Source: JAXHUM01 sp034189325 (GTDB taxonomy: Bacteria > Desulfobacterota > DSM-4660 > Desulfatiglandales > Desulfatiglandaceae). From it: a stretch of 32,026 bases of DNA. Below are positions 24,204 to 31,820 of this stretch, piece by piece. The notes beneath the pieces were generated by a model. That model worked only from the letters and a program-made list of their open reading frames with translations, searched no databases and was not told the origin of the DNA. The stretch is from contig JAXHUM010000093.1 in assembly GCA_034189325.1 (NCBI GenBank), positions 1 to 32,026 of the forward strand, read 5' to 3'. The position numbers and the translations under genes are program-made. Each line of letters starts with the position of its first letter. Position 1 is the first letter of the stretch.

Positions 24204-26741
24204 TTACACCTTGTAATGGGCCAATATGTCCAGTCTGTTGCTGATGTGAGAAAGATTCTCTCGGAACTTTTTCGGATCATGTTCTTTATCTTTATCGAGA
24301 GATTTGATCGCATTCTGAAAAGTCAACTGTGATATGGCCTCGATGTGATCTATAAGACCGAGTTTATGATACCGGAGCCCCCTGTTACGCATTGTTTTTA
24401 AGAGATCAGTCCTTTTCTTATTCCCCATGTCCAGGAGAGCCAATGAGCGGGCTGCAATCCAATAGGACTCAAGGTAGGTCTTGATCAGGCCCGCCCATAT
24501 AGGCAGTTTGTCAAAACCAAGCCTGGTCACCCTGTATGTGTCGCTTGTATTATCATGGCTGATAAAGGAGGAAGTTAAGAAATATTCTACGGCGTCGTCA
24601 ATGATTTCGTCGTCGGTTTTCTCTTCATAGACAAATTCATTGACAAAAAGCTCTTTCATAAACAGGTAATCCTCTTTAACGCCCTCCTTTGTCTTTTCCT
24701 CCACTATGCCTCTTAACATGGATTGGGCAACAAAGGCATGTGAGACAAACCAATGGATCGTATTGTTTTTATAGTATTCTAATTCTTGTTTCTTATCGTC
24801 ATCTACATAGTAGAAGGTCGCCTCTCCATTCACCTCCTCAAGACGGCTGACTACATTCCAGGTTATCAGAAGAGATATCGTCTCTCTAACAATCTGATGG
24901 AAGTCGTTTTGAGTCGGGACGATAGGAATTTGGTATCTTTCGTTAAATTCCATAATCGTCTTGACGGTGGAGACCAGTTCTGAAAGATGGAAGCCTCCTC
25001 GATGTTTGCTGAGGATCGCTGATGCTACCAGTGACAGAGGGGTCGCTATAGTCACCTCGTTGATTGAGCGTATGATGTGTAAGGCCAATTCTTGGGAGGT
25101 CTTATCATCTTTGTGACTCTTATCGGCCTGATACTCCCTGAAGGAAAGAGGGGTTCCGAAACGTATATAGATCTTCCCATACTTACGTTTCAGTAAACGT
25201 CTGGCCTTGAAGAACTGTCTCATTGTTTCTTGCTGTTTCGTGCCACCTTCAGCCTCTTTAAGGTATGACTTTTCTTCCGGGATCCTGTCGTAGCTGATGG
25301 ACGCGGGGATAAAAATGAGATCTTCACTAAAGCCATCCCTGTAAGCCTGAAGCAGTATCGAGAGAAATCCCGTTTTGGGAAGAATCAGTTTTCCACTCCT
25401 GCTTCTGCCTCCCTCTATAAAAAACTGAATGGGATGTCCCTCTTTAAGGAGCGATTTCACATACCTCGAAAAGACCTTGAAATACAGCCTGGTCCCTTTG
25501 AACTTGAAAGTTCTTCTGATAAAAAAAGCACCACATTTCCGGAAGATATTGCCCAGGGGCCAGAAAGCCAGATTCGTGCCCGCCGCAATCCTTGGAATAT
25601 GCATGTGGTGATCATAGATGACATCATTGAGAATTAAATAGTCTATATGACTTTTGTGCGATGGAACATAAATGATCGATCCCCTCCTGGCCCAGTCTCT
25701 CACCAGGGCAAGGCCCTCAGTATCTACATCGATACCGTCAAATATCTTTTTCCAGAGGTATCTCAAGAAAATGCGAGCGAATTGGACGAACGCGCTGCTG
25801 TAATCTGCTGCGATTTCGTCGAAATAGGCTCCCGCCTTCTTTCTGGCCTGTCTCAGCTGTTTTTTGCTTTTTCGACCCATATGCTCAATGATATGTGTTA
25901 CTTCACGATCTTTGAGGACTTCCTCTTTCAGTTGTTGCCTCGATTTCATGACCGGGCCCAGAACGACCCTTTTCTGGTTATCGATACTCTCAATGAGCAT
26001 TCGCCTCACATCCATCGCACAGTGTTCAAGAGTGCGCTCAGGAGGCTGTGCTTCCAGAAACGATTGCAGGTCTAAAGGCCTTCCAAAGTCTATGAATGCC
26101 CTCCGGTTGTGTCGAAAGAACAGGGCTATTTTTCTGACGAGCCCAGGGTTATCCTTATACCCGAAGAAGATATTGGAGAGACTGGAATGTTCCTTTTCCG
26201 GGGTTTTATTGTAAAGGATAAGCTGGGGCACGATATATATGGGATGGCCGAGGTCTTTTTGAATCTCTAGGAGGGATTGCAAATGGTCCTTTTCCGAATG
26301 GATAAAGCGCCTCCAAAATCCTTTCGGGTCTATCAGAAAAAGGAGAGGGGTCATTTTGTTCCGGATCGCCATATCGAAAAATCCTGTCTCAAAAGGGTCC
26401 GGGAAACACCTGTGTCTGAAGAAGTAGGAGAGATAGTATTTCACGACTTTGATCAACACTGAGAGAGGAAGAAACAGAACCATATTGAGATCAAACGCGA
26501 TTTTCGGGTAGGGCAGGCGAGCCCTCCGGAAACGATAATGGTACAATAGATAGTCGAGATGTCCGCGGTATTTGATGGCGTAGACGACTGTCCCTTCCCT
26601 GTGCATCTGTTTCAGGTCTTCGATCATGTTTTTATCGAATTGAACTCGCTTAAACAGTCTGTAGAGAAACAAACTCAAGAAAAATCCCGGCTTGTGATCC
26701 AATACGTGAGGGTGGTAGATTTTTTTGTAAATGTTCGCCAT
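24204..26741 (-). CDS. plsB: Glycerol-3-phosphate 1-O-acyltransferase, PlsB family
   Basis: 845 residues, close to E. coli PlsB (about 807). It acylates the sn-1 position of glycerol 3-phosphate, the first step of phospholipid synthesis, at the inner membrane. All four acyltransferase blocks are visible: SHKSHIDYLIL with His362 and Asp367 (HX4D), GAFFIRRTF (404-412), FIEGGRSRSGKL (441-452) and IFIPASISYDRIPE (476-489). The N-terminal 230 residues form a second, degenerate acyltransferase-like copy (YRGHLDYLLY with Tyr58 in place of His; IYIVPQLILY; AFIDFGRPL). E. coli PlsB also has a weakly similar first half, so this is a family trait. The C-terminal half contains the YYKNNTIHW segment shared with PlsB. 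Its promoter must lie in the 309-base divergent region with the nuclease gene. Confidence 0.9.
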   Translation of the reverse strand: MANIYKKIYHPHVLDHKPGFFLSLFLYRLFKRVQFDKNMIEDLKQMHREGTVVYAIKYRGHLDYLLYHYRFRRARLPYPKIAFDLNMVLFLPLSVLIKVVKYYLSYFFRHRCFPDPFETGFFDMAIRNKMTPLLFLIDPKGFWRRFIHSEKDHLQSLLEIQKDLGHPIYIVPQLILYNKTPEKEHSSLSNIFFGYKDNPGLVRKIALFFRHNRRAFIDFGRPLDLQSFLEAQPPERTLEHCAMDVRRMLIESIDNQKRVVLGPVMKSRQQLKEEVLKDREVTHIIEHMGRKSKKQLRQARKKAGAYFDEIAADYSSAFVQFARIFLRYLWKKIFDGIDVDTEGLALVRDWARRGSIIYVPSHKSHIDYLILNDVIYDHHMHIPRIAAGTNLAFWPLGNIFRKCGAFFIRRTFKFKGTRLYFKVFSRYVKSLLKEGHPIQFFIEGGRSRSGKLILPKTGFLSILLQAYRDGFSEDLIFIPASISYDRIPEEKSYLKEAEGGTKQQETMRQFFKARRLLKRKYGKIYIRFGTPLSFREYQADKSHKDDKTSQELALHIIRSINEVTIATPLSLVASAILSKHRGGFHLSELVSTVKTIMEFNERYQIPIVPTQNDFHQIVRETISLLITWNVVSRLEEVNGEATFYYVDDDKKQELEYYKNNTIHWFVSHAFVAQSMLRGIVEEKTKEGVKEDYLFMKELFVNEFVYEEKTDDEIIDDAVEYFLTSSFISHDNTSDTYRVTRLGFDKLPIWAGLIKTYLESYWIAARSLALLDMGNKKRTDLLKTMRNRGLRYHKLGLIDHIEAISQLTFQNAIKSLDKDKEHDPKKFRENLSHISNRLDILAHYKV

Positions 26742-26913
26742 AAATCATCAACCTACATTAGGTATAAGAAGTCCATGTATGACTCTTACAAAGAAAAGTG
26801 AAGTATTCTACAAGGAAAAACGTGCCATGACAAGGGGCAGGGCCGAATCACCTTTTCGGTTTGGTGGTCAAGGCCAGCAGACATGGTTTTCCAATTGGGA
26901 TACCAGAGTAATG

Positions 26914-26942
26914 TTGACAAACAGGATTGTATGGTTAAGAAT
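26914..26942 (+). promoter_or_regulatory. Candidate promoter of the bifunctional-nuclease gene
   Basis: A perfect TTGACA (26914-26919) is followed after 17 bases by AAGAAT (26937-26942, four of six matches to TATAAT). Transcription would begin near 26949, about 100 bases before the ATG at 27051. It lies in the 309-base divergent gap between plsB and this gene; I see no other gene in that gap, and no clear plsB promoter. Confidence 0.45.
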
Positions 26943-27050
26943 AAATATAACATGATGATTCTGAAACAATAAGAGATATGTAATAGAAGATCAGAGTCAT
27001 GTAAAGGATTTTCACTGACAATTCCGTCTAAGAGGATGAAGGAGGTGAAT

Positions 27051-27548
27051 ATGTATAAACCTATGGTCATATCCGGTCTGACTGTAGACCCAATAACAAA
27101 TAGCCCCATTGTGATCCTTAAAGAAGTTGATGGAGACCAAACACTGCCTATCTGGATCGGATTGCTGGAGGCTACTGCCATTGCCAGTGAAATGGAGGGA
27201 ATCAACTTCTCGAGGCCTATGACACACGACCTTTTGAAGAACATTATGGATCTAGGAGGGCTTAAGGTCATCAAGATAGAGGTTTGTGAGCTGAAAAACA
27301 ACACTTACTACGCCCTTATTCATTTCAAACATGGTGAAAAGGAGATGTCGGTCGATGCCAGACCGAGTGATGCTATTGCCCTCTCTTTACGGGCAAAGGC
27401 ACCTATCCTTGTGGAGGAAGAAGTCATTAAACAGTCAAGTCAGATAGACCTCAAATCAGAACCGCAGGATAAAACGGAAAAAGGAAAAAAATGGCAGGAA
27501 GTGCTTGAAAAACTCAGCCCCGACGATTTCGGAAAATACAAGATGTGA
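27051..27548 (+). CDS. Bifunctional nuclease-family (DUF151) protein
   Basis: 165 residues from the ATG at 27051, which has a near-perfect ribosome-binding site (AAGGAGGTGA) directly upstream; an earlier in-frame ATG at 27036 overlaps that site. The DUF151 core is clear: VSGL-like VISGLTVDP, PIVILKEVDGDQTLPIWIG, EATAIASEMEG, RPMTHDLL and VDARPSDAIALSLR. Members are reported as nucleases in plants and occur widely in bacteria, where their role is not settled. The last about 35 residues are a charged extension. It is followed by two PHP-domain genes on the same strand. Confidence 0.9.
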   Translation: MYKPMVISGLTVDPITNSPIVILKEVDGDQTLPIWIGLLEATAIASEMEGINFSRPMTHDLLKNIMDLGGLKVIKIEVCELKNNTYYALIHFKHGEKEMSVDARPSDAIALSLRAKAPILVEEEVIKQSSQIDLKSEPQDKTEKGKKWQEVLEKLSPDDFGKYKM

Positions 27549-27594
27549 GGTCGGGTCTTGAAAGGAAAAATATCCTGTTCGTAAACTCTCTAAG

Positions 27595-28251
27595 ATGATA
27601 GATCTTCATACACATTCCCTATTCAGTGACGGAGCGCTTATTCCTTCAGAGCTTGTCAGACGGCTCGAAATGATGGGATACATTGCTTTGGCAATGACAG
27701 ACCATGTAGATTTTTCCATGGTAGAGTTTGTTGTTCCCCGTATCATAAAGGTTGCTGAAGAGTTGAATCGTTCTCAGCCGGTGACGGTTGTCCCGGGAGT
27801 CGAGTTGACTCATATTCCGCCATCACAGATTAAACCGATGATCACAATGGCTCGTGACCTCGGCGCTGCCTTGGTTGTTGTCCATGGAGAGACCATTGCT
27901 GAACCCGTTGCCCCGGGAACCAACAGGGCTGCCATCGAGGCAGGGGCTGATATTCTCGCTCATCCGGGGCTTATTGATCCTGCAGATGCGGCATTGGCAG
28001 CTCAGAATAATGTATTTCTGGAAATTTCCGCCAGGGCCGGGCACAGCCTGACCAATGGACATGTTGCGAAGACCGCCCTTGAAAAGGATGCAAGGCTCTT
28101 GATCAACTCCGACGGTCATGCTCCTGGTGATTTCATGACGAGAGAGTTCGCTGAGAAGATCGTTGAAGGTGCCGGCCTGGAGAGGGGTGGGCTGGATAAG
28201 CTCCTCGCTAACTCTCGTATCCTCCTCCAAAGAGTAGGCTATCCTCTGTAA
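27595..28251 (+). CDS. PHP-domain metallohydrolase (histidinol-phosphatase/YcdX type)
   Basis: 218 residues, essentially only a PHP domain. Metal ligands typical of the family are visible: HTHS with Asp12 (H5, H7, SDG), AMTDHVD (His37), Glu70 in VVPGVEL, His97 in VVVHGET, His123 in LAHPG, Glu143 in FLEIS and NSDGH (Asp173, His175). Such trinuclear-metal enzymes hydrolyse phosphate esters such as histidinol phosphate, or act on nucleic acids; the substrate here cannot be deduced and no his genes are nearby. It begins 46 bases after the nuclease gene stop and is likely in the same operon. Confidence 0.88.
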   Translation: MIDLHTHSLFSDGALIPSELVRRLEMMGYIALAMTDHVDFSMVEFVVPRIIKVAEELNRSQPVTVVPGVELTHIPPSQIKPMITMARDLGAALVVVHGETIAEPVAPGTNRAAIEAGADILAHPGLIDPADAALAAQNNVFLEISARAGHSLTNGHVAKTALEKDARLLINSDGHAPGDFMTREFAEKIVEGAGLERGGLDKLLANSRILLQRVGYPL

Positions 28252-28391
28252 ACCTCTTTTAAGGGGTATTCTGGGGGTTTACTCTCCCTATTCAAGACAA
28301 AATCTCGGGTTCGCCAACCCCCACCTCAGTCGGTTTCCAGGCTGGCCCGGCTCTGCTTGGATCGATCCGATAAAAATAAATGTAAGACCTT

Positions 28392-29486
28392 ATGTGGGCA
28401 TCAATAATGGCTGACGCAATCCCCAACAGTTCAGGTGATATCTTCGAATACAGGGGGAACCTCCATATTCATTCTACTTACTCAGACGGGGAAAGTACTG
28501 TTTCCGATATCGCCGCAGCAGCTCAAAAAAGCGGTCTAGATTTCATTATCCTCAATGAACATGATTATATGACGGAGTCCCTTCACCTTGAGGAGGAGGG
28601 ACTTTACGGGGATCTGATCGTTCTTATGGGCCTGGAAATCGGTGAGCGATATCACCACTATTTGGCCTATGAATTGAAAGATATGGTTAGAGCGGGAGAT
28701 TCCTCTCCTCAACAGATCATTGACCAGGTCAATTTCCAAAAGGGATTTGGCTTCCTCGCACATCCATTTGAAAGAGGAATGCCCTTTTCAGAGAAATCTC
28801 TCGCTTATACCTGGAATGATCTTTCTGTGAAAGGCTTTACAGGGATATGCATATGGAATTTCACCTCCCGCTGGAAAGAACGAGTAAAGAGTATTTTCCA
28901 TGGGATCTTTTTTCTCTGCTTCAAATCAGAGATGCTCAAAGGTCCAAGCAAGAGAACCCTCCGTTTCTGGGATGAGCTGTGCCGGGAGAGAAAAGTAGTG
29001 GCTATTGGAGGGTCTGATGCCCACGGGTCAAAATGGAGATCAGGCCCCTTTACTTTTAGGCCCCTTTTATACGATTATCTTTTGAATTCCATCAATGTGC
29101 ATATTCTTCTTTCTAAACCGCTTCCCTTAGATTTTCCAGAAGCGAAAAGGGAAATTTACGATGCGTTGCGCCGGGGCCATCTTTTCATTGCCCATGATAT
29201 GCTTGTGTCGGCAAAGGGATTCAGGTTTTCCTACCTTTCAGATGAAGGAGCTTCCCTCAATATGGGGGAAGAGGCCCCATTTAAAGAGGGTGTGCTCATT
29301 ATTGAAAGCCCTCAAGACGGGGAAATCAGGCTTATCAAGAACGGGGCTTTGAAGACGCGTTGGAGGGGGCAAAAGGTATCGTTCAGAGTTGACAAGAAAG
29401 GTGTCTACAGGGTGGAGGTGTATCACAGGCTATTTTTTTTCGGATGGAGGCCATGGATTTTCTCCAACCCTATATACCTAAAGTGA
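28392..29486 (+). CDS. PHP-domain phosphoesterase, CehA/McbA-like
   Basis: 364 residues. The N-terminal two thirds is a PHP domain: NLHIHSTYSDGEST (His25, His27, Asp32), LNEHDYM (His57), Glu82, LAHPF (His124) and GGSDAHG (Asp209, His211). The C-terminal part (about 265-364) is a beta-rich domain with an IESPQDGEIRLIKNG segment, resembling the immunoglobulin-like tail of CehA-type metallohydrolases. There is no signal peptide, so it is probably cytoplasmic. An alternative ATG at 28407 (MADAIPN) is equally possible, as neither has a good ribosome-binding site. The 140-base gap before it holds a GGGTT/AACCC hairpin at 28307-28320. Confidence 0.82.
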   Translation: MWASIMADAIPNSSGDIFEYRGNLHIHSTYSDGESTVSDIAAAAQKSGLDFIILNEHDYMTESLHLEEEGLYGDLIVLMGLEIGERYHHYLAYELKDMVRAGDSSPQQIIDQVNFQKGFGFLAHPFERGMPFSEKSLAYTWNDLSVKGFTGICIWNFTSRWKERVKSIFHGIFFLCFKSEMLKGPSKRTLRFWDELCRERKVVAIGGSDAHGSKWRSGPFTFRPLLYDYLLNSINVHILLSKPLPLDFPEAKREIYDALRRGHLFIAHDMLVSAKGFRFSYLSDEGASLNMGEEAPFKEGVLIIESPQDGEIRLIKNGALKTRWRGQKVSFRVDKKGVYRVEVYHRLFFFGWRPWIFSNPIYLK

Positions 29487-29516
29487 CTGGTAAGTGGCCC
29501 TGAAGTCGATAACTTC

Positions 29517-29545
29517 TTGACATGATCGAATCTCAAATATAGAAA
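29517..29545 (+). promoter_or_regulatory. Promoter of tRNA-Leu
   Basis: TTGACA (29517-29522) and TAGAAA (29540-29545) are separated by 17 bases. The predicted start near 29552 is about six bases before the mature 5' end of the tRNA, as expected for a monocistronic tRNA transcript. Confidence 0.6.
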
Positions 29546-29557
29546 TAACTACCATGT

Positions 29558-29646
29558 GCCTGGGTGGCGGAATTGGTAGACGCAAGGGACTTAAAATCCC
29601 TCGGAGCTTAGCCTCTGTACGAGTTCGATTCTCGTCCCAGGCACCA
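29558..29646 (+). tRNA. tRNA-Leu (anticodon UAA)
   Basis: The 89-base gene folds as a class II tRNA. Acceptor GCCTGGG pairs with CCCAGGC, the D arm carries GGCGGAATTGGTAGACGC, and the anticodon stem AGGGA/TCCCT encloses loop CTTAAAA with anticodon TAA at 29592-29594. A long variable arm typical of leucine and serine tRNAs follows (CGGAGCTTAGCCTCTGT). The T arm has TTCGATT in stem ACGAG/CTCGT. The CCA end is encoded. It reads UUA and by wobble UUG codons. It is flanked by a good promoter and a strong terminator, so it is transcribed alone. Confidence 0.97.
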
Positions 29647-29659
29647 TAAAGAGGTTTAG

Positions 29660-29698
29660 AAAAAGGCCAAACCGCATGATAGGGGTTTGGCCTTTTTT
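29660..29698 (+). terminator. Intrinsic terminator after tRNA-Leu
   Basis: AAAAAGGCCAAACC (29660-29673) pairs perfectly over 14 bases with GGTTTGGCCTTTTT (29684-29697), ten-base loop, and the right arm ends in a run of six T. The A-rich left arm means it could also terminate transcription arriving from the right. Confidence 0.9.
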
Positions 29699-29734
29699 GG
29701 TCTGTGGCGTAGAGGAGTTTGTCCGGTTTTTTTA

Positions 29735-29762
29735 TTGATAGAACCGTGATTTAGAGTAAAAT
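29735..29762 (+). promoter_or_regulatory. Candidate promoter before a long leader
   Basis: TTGATA (29735-29740) and TAAAAT (29757-29762), five matches of six each, are 16 bases apart, immediately downstream of the tRNA terminator. It points towards the small membrane protein gene at 30110, leaving a leader of about 340 bases. Confidence 0.45.
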
Positions 29763-30109
29763 AATTCATTGACTTGATACAGAGCCTTTTTGCTGAGAGG
29801 AGAGGGCTTCTAAAGTACCGGGTATCTGCCGTTCCCTTTGCCGGTGTCAGTCAGAGGGAGATTCCCGGGATAAGAATGATCGGTAACTGTTCTGATGAAT
29901 ATGAGTTGGTTGAAAAGGATAGGATTCTAAAAACCTCGCTTGTGGCGGCATCTTCGATGTGAGCTATTCAATATGGATTTTGAGGCCTGGTATGGGGACG
30001 ACATCTTTTTCCAAAAGCGATGCTAAAGTGAAGGGGAAGAATCGCATTAAGTTAATGAGTGCCTGCCTATGAATGGACACGAATCAATACGGAAGGAGGT
30101 CAGGAACAA
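29763..30109 (+). other. Long leader region without a recognised gene
   Basis: About 350 bases between the candidate promoter and the small membrane-protein gene. A TTG-initiated frame of 62 codons (29774-29962) matches no family I know and has no ribosome-binding site. Part of the region can fold: CCGGG with CCCGG, and inside it TCCCT with AGGGA (about 29818-29878). It could hold a small RNA or a regulated leader, but nothing identifies a known riboswitch. Confidence 0.3.
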
Positions 30110-30463
30110 ATGAAGAAGGCCAAAAGTATGATTATGCTCCTTGTCTCTGTTTGCATTTTGGCGCTGGTATTCGCCGCTGTGAGACCTTATTGGAATAAAT
30201 ACTGGCTCACAAAAGACCTTGAGGCCGTCGCGGTCTATGGGACCAAGAAAAGCATCGAAGAGATTAAAAAGAAGCTGGACAGGGTGATGAAGGAACAGGG
30301 CCACGGCTTTGTCGGTAATGATTTCTATATTCAAAAGGACAAACATAGAAATGTTACTATAGGGATCGAGTATTATGATGAGATCAGTCTCTTTAGTCTG
30401 ATCATCAAGGAACTGGAAATGGAAGTGGAAACAAAGGCATATTACAGAGAGGAGTGGCTCTAG
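30110..30463 (+). CDS. Small single-helix membrane protein of unknown function
   Basis: 117 residues from the ATG at 30110, preceded by AAGGAGGT ten bases away; an in-frame ATG at 30059 would add 17 polar residues and lacks a ribosome-binding site. One N-terminal transmembrane helix (SMIMLLVSVCILALVFAAV) is followed by a roughly 90-residue soluble domain of two helices and two strands (TKKSIEEIKKKLDRVMKEQG, VTIGIEYYDEISL, ELEMEVETKAYYREEWL). The overall shape recalls small inner-membrane proteins of the DUF4845 kind, but I cannot claim membership. It precedes the DsrE-family gene by about 120 bases. Confidence 0.7.
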   Translation: MKKAKSMIMLLVSVCILALVFAAVRPYWNKYWLTKDLEAVAVYGTKKSIEEIKKKLDRVMKEQGHGFVGNDFYIQKDKHRNVTIGIEYYDEISLFSLIIKELEMEVETKAYYREEWL

Positions 30464-30584
30464 CAATAGCTGCGAAAAGTTTGGCATACTGACGGCGATA
30501 GTCTCGCATCTGATGATTTCATGCTTTTTTTCCTTTCCTGATGCCTATTATGCGTGATTTCAACAAGCTGAAAGGAGATTTTCT

Positions 30585-30935
30585 ATGGCTAATTTTCTAT
30601 TCGTACTGAGTAAGGATGACAACGAAAGCGCAACGAGGTGCTTCCAATTTGCAAAGATAGCCCATTCAAAGGGACATAAAACAGATCTGTTTTTTGTCGA
30701 TAATGGTGTGAAATGGGCTGATTCCACCAGAGAATTCACCAAAAAGACGGTGACTGGTGACTGTCCGAACGATTATCTTCCATACCTCGTTGAAAACCAG
30801 GTCCCTATTGGTGTCTGAATTCCATGCGCCAAGGCTCGTCAGGTTGACGAAGCCGATTTCTTCTCCAACATGCTTCTGGATGGCGGCCCTCATCTGATAG
30901 ATTTGGCCTCTGAGGCAAAAGTGTTTAATTTTTGA
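30585..30935 (+). CDS. DsrE-family selenoprotein, Sec encoded by in-frame TGA (UxxC motif)
   Basis: 116 residues if the TGA at 30816-30818 is read as selenocysteine, 77 if read as stop. The ATG has AGGAG seven bases upstream. The first part is a DsrE/DsrF-like fold (MANFLFVLSKDDN, AKIAHSKGHKTDLFFVDNGV). After NQVPIGV comes TGA, then IPCAKARQVDEADFFSNMLL and so on in the same frame to a TGA at 30933. DsrE-like relatives have a Cys-x-x-Cys here, so the TGA replaces the first Cys: U78-I-P-C81. The downstream part keeps amino-acid content expected of the family and no other stop, which argues against a pseudogene. A SECIS-type hairpin follows at the correct distance (30833-30854). DsrE-family proteins handle sulfur or persulfide; a UxxC pair suggests a thiol-redox or sulfur-transfer role in the cytoplasm. 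Confidence 0.85.
30833..30854 (+). promoter_or_regulatory. Bacterial SECIS element
   Basis: GGCT (30833-30836) pairs with AGCC (30851-30854) and CGTC (30837-30840) with GACG (30846-30849). A single unpaired A (30850) interrupts the right arm and the apical loop is AGGTT (30841-30845). The loop begins 22 bases after the TGA. Eight base pairs, a small loop with G in its second position and this spacing agree with the known features of bacterial SECIS hairpins bound by SelB. The hairpin lies within coding sequence, as is normal in bacteria. Confidence 0.8.
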
Positions 30936-30963
30936 TGTCCTCCCTTAATGAGGATCCGCATCA
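30933..30963. terminator. Weak hairpin between convergent genes
   Basis: TCCTC (30938-30942) pairs with GAGGA (30950-30954), and TGATG (30933-30937) with CATCA (30959-30963) across a four-base bulge. It overlaps the stop of the selenoprotein gene and lies before the end of the convergent barrel gene. No T-tract follows on either strand, so terminator function is uncertain. Confidence 0.3.
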
Positions 30964-31009
30964 AATCGCATTTAAAGGTATGGGAGGTTCATCTGTCAGA
31001 TATGTTCTC

Positions 31010-31774
31010 CTAAAATCTGACCAGAATGCCGGCAAAAGGGCCTGAGAACTCGCTTTCAACGAAGATGTCTTCGTCGTCGATTTTCAGATCAAAGTAACGG
31101 TAGCCGGCATATATGCCCACATTCGGCAGGGGAGAGAATTCGACCTGCGCTTCAGCGTCTAAAAAATGGTGTTCGTCATATGCCATGTAGCCAATCCTGC
31201 CGGTGAGTCCTAGGTAGTCGGCAAGGGCGATTCGGGCCCTGAGGCCCAAGGTTGGAATCGGTACGGTGATCGATTCCCTTTCGACAAAGCCGGCGGTCCG
31301 GTCCTCGAAGGTGAGTTCGGTGTCCGTAATTTTGACCGCCACCTCCGCACCGAATTGTATGCGGGTGGGCAGATCATCGAAATTGATAAGGTAATAGGTA
31401 TAGCCGACGTCATAGAGATCGATGCGGATACCACTGCGGACTTCATCGTCGACGTTGAAGACCTGACCGTTAAATTCACCGGCTACGGTGAGGGTCCCGG
31501 CCCCTGTAAACCTAATCGGTAGGTAGTTGACGGAGAGCCTTGAATTCCCCCACTGGAGAGCGATTTCGGCGGTAATTTCCTCACTGTCATCCAGATTGAG
31601 ATCGTCTTCCAAATTCACCTTCTGCCCGACCCCTTCAATGGTTCCTGCTACGGTGCCACTCGGGAAGAGTAGTTGATAACCGAGTTTGAAAGAGACCAAC
31701 TCATCAGCCCAAGAGGTAGTGGTGAAGAGCAAGAGGCCACCCATACACAAAGCGATACTCCATTTTTTTAACAT
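31010..31774 (-). CDS. Outer-membrane beta-barrel protein
   Basis: 254 residues with a signal peptide (IALCMGGLLLFTTTSWA, cut before DELV). The mature part is made of alternating amphipathic strands (VSFKLGYQLLFPSG, SRLSVNYLPIRFTG, YDVGYTYYLINF, RIQFGAEVAVKIT, NVGIYAGYRYFDLKID), and it ends AGILVRF with the terminal Phe that the BAM complex recognises. It probably forms a barrel of eight to ten strands. No ligand-specific motif is visible. A strong ribosome-binding site (AAAGGAGTG) precedes the ATG. It is convergent with the selenoprotein gene. Confidence 0.82.
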   Translation of the reverse strand: MLKKWSIALCMGGLLLFTTTSWADELVSFKLGYQLLFPSGTVAGTIEGVGQKVNLEDDLNLDDSEEITAEIALQWGNSRLSVNYLPIRFTGAGTLTVAGEFNGQVFNVDDEVRSGIRIDLYDVGYTYYLINFDDLPTRIQFGAEVAVKITDTELTFEDRTAGFVERESITVPIPTLGLRARIALADYLGLTGRIGYMAYDEHHFLDAEAQVEFSPLPNVGIYAGYRYFDLKIDDEDIFVESEFSGPFAGILVRF

Positions 31775-31820
31775 GTTTCACTCCTTTGATTGACGTGAAT
31801 ATCTTGATAATGCACATAAG

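Noticed and set aside
26786..27304. 172-codon minus-strand frame covering the nuclease gene
   Set aside because: It is antisense to the DUF151 gene, which has a near-perfect ribosome-binding site and a full family signature.
29774..29962. 62-codon frame after the tRNA terminator
   Set aside because: Starts with TTG without a ribosome-binding site and resembles no protein I know; the region was kept as an unexplained leader.
30585..30818. 77-residue truncated DsrE-like pseudogene
   Set aside because: The frame continues without shift or further stops to a natural end, the stop is TGA at a predicted Cys site, and a SECIS-type hairpin follows at the right distance. A selenoprotein explains all of this better.
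31016..31025. TCTGACCAGA resembling the rpoH palindrome core
   Set aside because: It lies in the coding end of the barrel gene and lacks the outer CATG arms, so it is most likely chance.
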